This document shows, one piece after another, positions 58,956 through 64,000 of a DNA stretch of 64,000 nucleotides. The notes below the pieces were generated by a model that was given only the letters and a program-made list of their open reading frames with translations, did no database searches and had not been told where the DNA came from. The position numbers and the translations under genes were made by a program. Numbering within the stretch: position 1 is the first letter of the stretch; every line of letters begins with the position of its first letter. The DNA is from Seonamhaeicola maritimus (lineage in GTDB: Bacteria > Bacteroidota > Bacteroidia > Flavobacteriales > Flavobacteriaceae): assembly GCF_008056315.1 (NCBI RefSeq), contig NZ_VRKQ01000008.1, forward strand, positions 1,258,957 through 1,322,956, in the 5' to 3' direction.

Positions 58956-61458
58956 CCAAATAATCATTTTATTTAGTTTTATACTTCTTGCTTTATTTAA
59001 TGTTAGCGCTCAAGAAAAGAATAAGAAGCAGTCATTAGCATCCGTTATTCATACACTTCAAAATAAGTTTAATGTTAAGTTTAATTATGCTGAAGATATT
59101 ATTGAGGATGTTTTTTTAATAGCGCCAGAAGACCATTTAACCTTACCAGAAGTTTTAAAACACCTCGAAAGTAATACCACTTTGCTATATACTAGACTAG
59201 ATAATATTGTAATAATTAAACTTAAGAAGGAAGGTGTTGTAAAAATTTGTGGTTATTTAAAAGATAGAGAGAGCTTACAACCCTTATCATTTACCATAGT
59301 TCAATCTGGTAACAATAGAACTACCACCGATAAAGCAGGTTATTTTCAAATTGAATTGACAAATCTTGAATTGCCTGTCAGAATCTCACATTTAGGTTAT
59401 AAAACCATTGAAAAACCATACAATGAATTTGTTTTAAATACTTGTGAGGATATCTATTTAGTACATGAATTTCAGTCTTTATCAGAAGTAGTAATTTCAA
59501 ATTATATAGCCACTGGAATTAATAAAATAAGCGATGGTTCTTATGAGATAGACTATTCAAAATTTGATATTTTGCCTGGTTTGATAGATAATGATGTTTT
59601 ACATTCCGTACAGGCATTTCCAGGTATTATTAGTGCTAACGAAACGGTTTCAAATATTAACATAAGAGGAGGGACTCATGATCAAAACCTTATACTTTGG
59701 GATGGCATTAAAATGTATCAATCTGGTCATTTCTTTGGACTTATATCCATGTACAATCCACACATTACACAAAAGAGTTTTTTAAGAAAAAACGGAAGTG
59801 ATGTTAGTTATACCGATGGTGTTTCAGGTACCATTATGATGGAAACCGAAAACAAGGTTAATGATAACTTTAAGGGTGTTGTTGATGCTAATTTAACCAA
59901 CGTAAATGCTTTTGCTGATGTACCAATCGGTCACAAATCATCTTTACAATTGGCCACAAGGAAATCTATTAACCAATTTGTTGAAACACCAACTTACAAT
60001 TCCTTTTTTGAAAGAATTTCCCAAAATACTGAAGTAGCTAGTAATGCTAACGCTATTTCTAATACAAATGAAGCATTCGATTTTTATGATATTTCATTGC
60101 GGTGGATTTATAAAATTAATGATAATGAAGAATTACGATTAAATTTTATTAATGCAAACAACAGACTTCAATTCAATGAAAATGCCGTTGTTAATAATCA
60201 AGCTGAATCTAAAAGAAGTACGTTAACCCAAAATAGTATTGCTGGAGGTTTAAATTATAAGAAATATTGGAGTAACAAACTGAATACCACTTTCGAAATT
60301 TATGAGACAGATTATAAATTAAGGTCTTTAAATTCAAATGTATTAGAGTCTCAACGATTTCTACAGGAAAATGTGGTTTCGGAAACCAGTAGTAAGATTA
60401 AATTAAATTATCACCCAACCAATGATTTAAATTTTTTATTAGGATATCATTTTGTAGAAACAGAAGTGTCTAATTTAGATGATATGGACAATCCTATTTA
60501 TAGACTTTTGGTGTCAGAAGTATTGAGAACCCACGGCGTGTTTTCACAAGTTAATTACAAATCCAAAAATGGAACTACTAATGTTAATTTTGGATTAAGA
60601 TACAATTACATTAGTAAGTTTAAAAAATCGTTTTTAGAACCAAGGTTTAGTTTCATGCAACGTTTTTCAGACCATTTCACTTTTGAAATGTTAGGAGAAT
60701 TCAAGAATCAAAACACATCTCAAGTTATTAATTTTCAAAGTGATTTTTTGGGCATTGAAAAACGTAGATGGCAGCTATCTAATAACTTAGATATTCCAAT
60801 ATTAACCAGTAAACAAGTTTCCGCAGGCTTGAATTATAATCATAATAACTGGTTGTTAAGTGTTAAAGGGTATTTAAAAAAGGTTGAGGGCATAACATCA
60901 CAAAGTCAAGGTTTTCAAAATCAGTATGAATTTGTTAAAAGTAAAGGAAGTTACAATGCTCATGGTTTAGATGTTTTATTAAGAAAGCAAATAAGTAATT
61001 TTAATTTGTGGTTAAGTTATACCCATTTAAGCAGTGATTATACCTTTAAGGACTTAGAACCTCATGCGTTTCCGAGCAATTATGATATAACCCATGCATT
61101 AACTTTTGGAACTACATATTCTAATAAAAGAATAAAAGTATCCGGAGGATTAAATTGGCATTCGGGAAAACCGGTTACTTGCCCAATACAAGATGACAAA
61201 ATAGTAAATGGTAATATTAATTTTGGGCCAACTAATGAAGAAACTCTTAAAGACTATTTAAGATTAGATATATCTGCACTTTATAACTTTAGTTTAAATA
61301 AAAAATCTAAAGTTAAAGTTGGCTTATCTCTCTGGAATGTTTTAAATAGGAAGAATGAGCTTAACAATTTTTATAGTATCAACCTTGATAATCTTAATGA
61401 AACAATTCAACAGTCATTAGGGTTTACGCCAAATGCTGTAGTAAGAGTTCACTTTTAA
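58939..61458 (+). CDS. TonB-dependent receptor with N-terminal signalling (STN) domain
   Basis: An 839-residue outer-membrane protein: signal peptide (about 1-25), STN secretin/TonB domain (about 35-85, L-P-E-V-L-K-H-L-E-S), CarboxypepD_reg-like domain (about 98-170), plug (about 205-320, V-S-N-I-N-I-R-G-G-T and G-V-S-G-T-I-M-M-E) and a 22-strand barrel ending in Phe (N-A-V-V-R-V-H-F). The STN domain fits transducers that signal to FecR. It lies directly after the FecR gene. No SusD-like lipoprotein gene follows, so this is not a classical Sus polysaccharide locus; the ligand could be a chelated metal, a peptide or a glycan. Confidence 0.9.
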   Translation: MIKKTNQIIILFSFILLALFNVSAQEKNKKQSLASVIHTLQNKFNVKFNYAEDIIEDVFLIAPEDHLTLPEVLKHLESNTTLLYTRLDNIVIIKLKKEGVVKICGYLKDRESLQPLSFTIVQSGNNRTTTDKAGYFQIELTNLELPVRISHLGYKTIEKPYNEFVLNTCEDIYLVHEFQSLSEVVISNYIATGINKISDGSYEIDYSKFDILPGLIDNDVLHSVQAFPGIISANETVSNINIRGGTHDQNLILWDGIKMYQSGHFFGLISMYNPHITQKSFLRKNGSDVSYTDGVSGTIMMETENKVNDNFKGVVDANLTNVNAFADVPIGHKSSLQLATRKSINQFVETPTYNSFFERISQNTEVASNANAISNTNEAFDFYDISLRWIYKINDNEELRLNFINANNRLQFNENAVVNNQAESKRSTLTQNSIAGGLNYKKYWSNKLNTTFEIYETDYKLRSLNSNVLESQRFLQENVVSETSSKIKLNYHPTNDLNFLLGYHFVETEVSNLDDMDNPIYRLLVSEVLRTHGVFSQVNYKSKNGTTNVNFGLRYNYISKFKKSFLEPRFSFMQRFSDHFTFEMLGEFKNQNTSQVINFQSDFLGIEKRRWQLSNNLDIPILTSKQVSAGLNYNHNNWLLSVKGYLKKVEGITSQSQGFQNQYEFVKSKGSYNAHGLDVLLRKQISNFNLWLSYTHLSSDYTFKDLEPHAFPSNYDITHALTFGTTYSNKRIKVSGGLNWHSGKPVTCPIQDDKIVNGNINFGPTNEETLKDYLRLDISALYNFSLNKKSKVKVGLSLWNVLNRKNELNNFYSINLDNLNETIQQSLGFTPNAVVRVHF

Positions 61459-61991
61459 AGTTTTATTTTGGCGTTATGTTCTTTTAAAAGCTCAAGATAA
61501 TCTTGCATTTTAAACTCTGTAGATTTGAATTTTGTTGTTCTATGTTTTGCTTGTTCTTGTCTGGCAATACTTCTTGAAAAACGGCGCACACTTTGTTCGC
61601 TATCTAAAATTAAACCTGGTACAGGAACATTATTGCCGTTTTCGTCTTTGGCAACCATGGTAAAATAAGAAGAATTACAGTGTTTCTTTTCTCCGGTTTG
61701 AATGTTTTCCGCTTCTATACGAACACCAATAACCATAGAGGTTCTTCCAGTATAATTCACAGATGCTTTAAGTGTAACTAACTCACCAACTTCAATAGGG
61801 TTTAAAAAATCAACGCGGTTTACTGAAGCTGTTACACAGTAATGTCTTGAGTGTTTAGACGAACAAGCAAATGCAATTTGATCCATTAAATTCAATATAT
61901 AACCACCATGAATTTTTCCACTAAAATTAGAGTGGGCTGGTAGCATTAATTCTGTAATGGTTACTTGAGATTCTTTAGCGCTTTTAAACAT
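61455..61991 (-). CDS. Acyl-CoA thioesterase (hotdog fold)
   Basis: A 178-residue single-hotdog thioesterase of the YciA/BACH kind: the H-G-G-Y-I-L-N-L-M-D segment (about 29-38), which carries the catalytic Asp, and A-S-V-N-R-V-D-F-L-N-P-I (about 55-66) are typical. The C-terminal extension (about 140-178) is basic. It hydrolyses acyl-CoA to the free acid. It is transcribed as the last gene of the SatD/DUF3307 run and overlaps the convergent TonB-receptor gene by four bases. Confidence 0.9.
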   Translation of the reverse strand: MFKSAKESQVTITELMLPAHSNFSGKIHGGYILNLMDQIAFACSSKHSRHYCVTASVNRVDFLNPIEVGELVTLKASVNYTGRTSMVIGVRIEAENIQTGEKKHCNSSYFTMVAKDENGNNVPVPGLILDSEQSVRRFSRSIARQEQAKHRTTKFKSTEFKMQDYLELLKEHNAKIKL

Positions 61992-61996
61992 GACTA

Positions 61997-62701
61997 TTAA
62001 GCAATTAAATTATACAGTATTCCGGTTATTATGGCAATGCCAAAACTAATTAGAGTTCCTATCAAAATGTATTCGGTAAGTTGTCTGTCTTTAGATTCTC
62101 TTAAGTCTCCAAATCTAAAAACCGACTTAGCTGTAATTAAAAACCCAACAGCTTCCCAATGCCCTAATACAATGAAAATGAACACTAAAACGCGTTCTAA
62201 AATACCAATATATTTGCCAGCATCTTCTAATGACTCATTATTTTTAGTGAGTTCGGAAAGATTCCACTTTAAAAAAATGATTTTCATAATTATAGATACT
62301 GGAATTGTTAAAAATAGCAAACAAGTTATGAGTAATAAAACGTCTTCTGTAATGATGAATTTTAGGTTGAAGGATTCATCTGAAAAAATATAATAGCAAA
62401 TGGTTATGACTATTATGTGACACAGCTGATCAATAAAGAACAGTAGTCGTTTTGTTTTTTTCTTTTGAATGATAAGTTTTAATGCATCAATAATTAAGTG
62501 GGAAGTACCTACTATTAATACAATGCCCCATAAGGATGTATCCCAAAGAATTAAAGCAGTAACAATAATGTGGAGCAGTACATGAATATATAGCTTACTT
62601 GATTTTAGTTTTTTCTTTTCTTTTTCTTTTACCCATTTTGCTGGCTGAAGAAAAAAATCAGCAATAATATGTGCCAAGAATAGTTTTAAGAATAAGATCA
62701 T
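61997..62701 (-). CDS. DUF3307 membrane protein
   Basis: A 234-residue protein with about six membrane helices. The N-terminal H-I-I-A-D-F-F-L-Q-P (about 11-20) and the later S-H-L-I-I-D-A-L-K (about 66-74) are the DUF3307 signature and look like a metal- or phosphate-binding His/Asp site in the membrane. Function unknown. It overlaps satD by four bases (ATGA), so the two proteins are made together. The same pair occurs widely in bacteria. Confidence 0.85.
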   Translation of the reverse strand: MILFLKLFLAHIIADFFLQPAKWVKEKEKKKLKSSKLYIHVLLHIIVTALILWDTSLWGIVLIVGTSHLIIDALKLIIQKKKTKRLLFFIDQLCHIIVITICYYIFSDESFNLKFIITEDVLLLITCLLFLTIPVSIIMKIIFLKWNLSELTKNNESLEDAGKYIGILERVLVFIFIVLGHWEAVGFLITAKSVFRFGDLRESKDRQLTEYILIGTLISFGIAIITGILYNLIA

Positions 62702-63309
62702 AGTTTGTTGATTTTTTGTCTGTACATCAAATCTAACTCCATTATTTCATTTAAATGTGCTCGTTTTTGTCTAGTACTTACTGCGTTTTGATTAATTCCA
62801 ATCATTTTCCCTAGTTCGCTTTGTAGGGCATTAGGATATTCTATGCTAAGTTTAACTATTTCAGCAGTATTAACTGTCCAACTATCCATAGCTATAAGAG
62901 CTAATTTAAAATATAGGTTGAGCTCTTCATTAAGTTTGAAATCATTAGTTTTGATGCGTAAATTTTGCTTTTCTTTTATAAGAGTTTCTAATGTTTCTCC
63001 GGAAAACACAAAAGCCTCTCCGTTAGATTCACTAACATTCTCGCCTTCATATGATTTATCACCAATACCTATTGCTAATCGTACATCTAGTCCTTTGGAT
63101 TTCATAGATGCTTTTATATAAACTGCACTTATAAAACTAAGGTGTTTGTCTGGAATTTCTAATTGAAAACTATCTCCTTGATGGAGCCTCCAAGAAAATC
63201 TATTTGTGCTCAAATAAGACAATGTTTCTTTTAAGCCATCTAGCCAGATTTTTGGAAATTCATGAACTGTAGATTTAATGATGTCACCCGTAATTACACT
63301 TGTTATCAT
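62698..63309 (-). CDS. SatD-family protein with C-terminal HTH
   Basis: A 203-residue protein. The start I-T-S-V-I-T-G-D-I-I-K-S, the R-L-H-Q-G-D-S-F-Q motif (about 41-49) and the late D-V-R-L-A-I-G-I-G segment fit the SatD family, whose first half resembles a nucleotide-cyclase-like fold. The C-terminal region (about 155-200, L-Q-S-E-L-G-K-M-I-G-I-N-Q-N-A-V-S-T-R) is a helix-turn-helix. So it could bind DNA, including the dyad array at its own promoter. Known from the S. mutans sat locus (acid tolerance), but function unproven. Overlaps DUF3307 by four bases. Confidence 0.85.
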   Translation of the reverse strand: MITSVITGDIIKSTVHEFPKIWLDGLKETLSYLSTNRFSWRLHQGDSFQLEIPDKHLSFISAVYIKASMKSKGLDVRLAIGIGDKSYEGENVSESNGEAFVFSGETLETLIKEKQNLRIKTNDFKLNEELNLYFKLALIAMDSWTVNTAEIVKLSIEYPNALQSELGKMIGINQNAVSTRQKRAHLNEIMELDLMYRQKINKL

Positions 63310-63311
63310 TT

Positions 63312-63387
63312 TATCACGTTTTTATATGATAAACAAATATATCACGTTTTTATATGATAAACAAATATATCACGTTTTTGTGTGATA
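63312..63387 (-). promoter_or_regulatory. Three-copy operator array overlapping the satD promoter
   Basis: Three 20-bp dyads lie at 63312-63331, 63340-63359 and 63368-63387, at an exact 28-bp period. Each begins TATCACGTTTTT and ends in TGATA; the third is the best dyad, with arms TATCAC/GTGATA. On the minus strand the spacers read TATATTTG (63341-63334 and 63369-63362), matching the -7 consensus; TTTG at 63365-63362 lies 20 bases upstream of TATATTTG at 63341-63334, a full promoter. So the dyads overlap its -33 and -7 elements. The array fills the 81-bp gap between rmuC and satD. Confidence 0.75.
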
Positions 63388-63390
63388 AAA

Positions 63391-63999
63391 TTATTCTTCT
63401 TCAGCGCGTTTAATAATAGCTTCAGGAAGTGATTTTTTGGCTTTTGCTCCCATTTTTTTAAGCTTTTCAACACTTGTGATGAGGTTTCCGCGTCCTTCAA
63501 CTAATTTATTCATGGCAGATAAATAATCAGTTTTAGCCGCGTCTATCTTTTTGCCAACGCCAGTTAAATCTGTAACTAAACCTTCAAATTTGTCATACAG
63601 TGCACCAGCTTGTCGTGCTATTTCCAAGGCATTACGTTGCTGTTTTTCATTATTCCACATGGTGTCTATGGTGCGTAACGTTGCAAGTAGAGTAGAAGGA
63701 GTAACTATAACAATGTTCTTGTCAAAAGCTTTATTGTAAATAGCGTTGTCTTCATTAACCACTATTGCAAATGCAGGTTCAATAGGAATAAACATGAGTA
63801 CAAAATCTGGTGATTCTATATCATATAAATCTTGATAATTCTTTGCAGATAGTTGCTCTACATGTTTTTTAATGGAGTTCACATGTGCTTTTAAGAATTG
63901 TGGTTTATCATCATCGTCAGCATTTACTAAACGTTCGTAATCTGTTAAAGATACCTTAGAGTCAATTATCATTTTTTTACCATCGGGCAAATGCAAAAC
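63391..63999 (-). CDS. rmuC: RmuC-family DNA recombination protein, C-terminal part (cut by window edge)
   Basis: The frame is open to the right window edge, so the N-terminal part is missing. The visible 202 residues include H-L-P-D-G-K-K-M-I-I-D-S-K-V-S-L (start of the RmuC nuclease-like core), Y-E-R-L-V-N-A, V-L-M-F-I-P-I-E-P-A-F (about 67-77), the T-P-S-T-L-L-A-T-L-R-T-I motif (about 99-110) and a helical C-terminus. RmuC proteins limit DNA inversion rearrangements and resemble restriction-endonuclease folds. It lies upstream of satD on the same strand, separated by the operator array. Confidence 0.9.
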   Translation of the reverse strand, partial: VLHLPDGKKMIIDSKVSLTDYERLVNADDDDKPQFLKAHVNSIKKHVEQLSAKNYQDLYDIESPDFVLMFIPIEPAFAIVVNEDNAIYNKAFDKNIVIVTPSTLLATLRTIDTMWNNEKQQRNALEIARQAGALYDKFEGLVTDLTGVGKKIDAAKTDYLSAMNKLVEGRGNLITSVEKLKKMGAKAKKSLPEAIIKRAEEE

Positions 64000-64000
64000 A

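Noticed and set aside
58939-61458. A Sus-type polysaccharide utilisation locus
   Set aside because: There is no SusD-like gene and no glycoside hydrolase gene near the TonB receptor; the STN domain and FecR point to a transducer-type locus.
63312-63387. A CRISPR array or replication iterons
   Set aside because: There are only three units with near-identical spacers and no cas or replication gene nearby; dyad symmetry and promoter overlap fit operators better.

Overview
The window is chromosomal DNA of a member of the Bacteroidota, almost certainly a (probably marine) Flavobacteriaceae. The evidence is the low-GC coding style, proteins with type IX secretion (T9SS) C-terminal sorting domains, family markers such as DUF4294, DUF5777 and DUF3857 proteins, ECF sigma/FecR/TonB-receptor logic, short TAATG stop-start overlaps, and promoters of the Bacteroidota type (TTG-N17-23-TAnnTTTG). 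The two edge genes (dctP at the left, rmuC at the right) are cut by the window. I see no rRNA, tRNA, CRISPR array, prophage or intact insertion sequence; most of the window is ordinary core and shell genome.

Layout. 1-2.5 kb: end of a tripartite TRAP transporter operon plus a DinB-fold protein. 2.5-8.5 kb: Bcr/CflA efflux pump, a DinB/Crp pair, a YceI protein, a secreted amidohydrolase and a TPR-HTH membrane regulator. 8.8-12.3 kb: three-gene biotin-dependent acyl-CoA carboxylase operon. 12.7-14.6 kb: second YceI protein and an exported D-2-hydroxyacid dehydrogenase. 14.6-17.3 kb: M42 peptidase / VOC / Nudix / PrsW operon, in which the VOC gene carries an apparent nonsense lesion near its 5' end. 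17.4-21.1 kb: small housekeeping and membrane genes. 21.1-22.6 kb: THUMP RNA methyltransferase flanked by two dispersed-type intergenic repeats. 22.7-26.8 kb: DUF2199 protein and an acyltransferase/DUF3500/esterase-like set. 27.1-32.1 kb: parE, a small membrane protein gene and parC, joined by TAATG overlaps. 32.1-40.4 kb: eight-gene minus-strand run (Gfo/Idh oxidoreductase, 3-hydroxyacyl-CoA dehydrogenase, YggS, DnaQ-GIY-YIG fusion, DUF3857 protein, voltage-gated channel with a zinc ribbon, MiaA, GNAT). 40.6-45.1 kb: Pcm, PNPOx-like protein, SmpB and dihydrolipoyl dehydrogenase. 45.2-49.4 kb: leucine-rich T9SS proteins, then an ECF sigma / 66-aa protein / MscS-type channel set. 50.2-52.6 kb: LytTR two-component pair and a short TolQ-like protein.

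The most system-like parts are in the last 12 kb. At 52.7-56.2 kb six co-directional genes encode exported proteins: an OB-fold protein, an ankyrin protein, a DOMON-like T9SS protein, a DUF5777 beta-barrel, a one-heme cytochrome c lipoprotein and a third YceI protein; they look like an envelope redox or lipid/quinone module. At 56.3-61.5 kb an ECF sigma factor, a FecR anti-sigma and a TonB-dependent transducer stand opposite an extremely acidic Cys-bracketed repeat lipoprotein, suggesting a ligand-uptake signalling unit with its own surface binding protein. At 62.0-63.4 kb a SatD-family protein and a DUF3307 membrane protein are preceded by three 20-bp dyads with a 28-bp period that interleave with a good Bacteroidota promoter, the clearest unexplained regulatory structure in the window.
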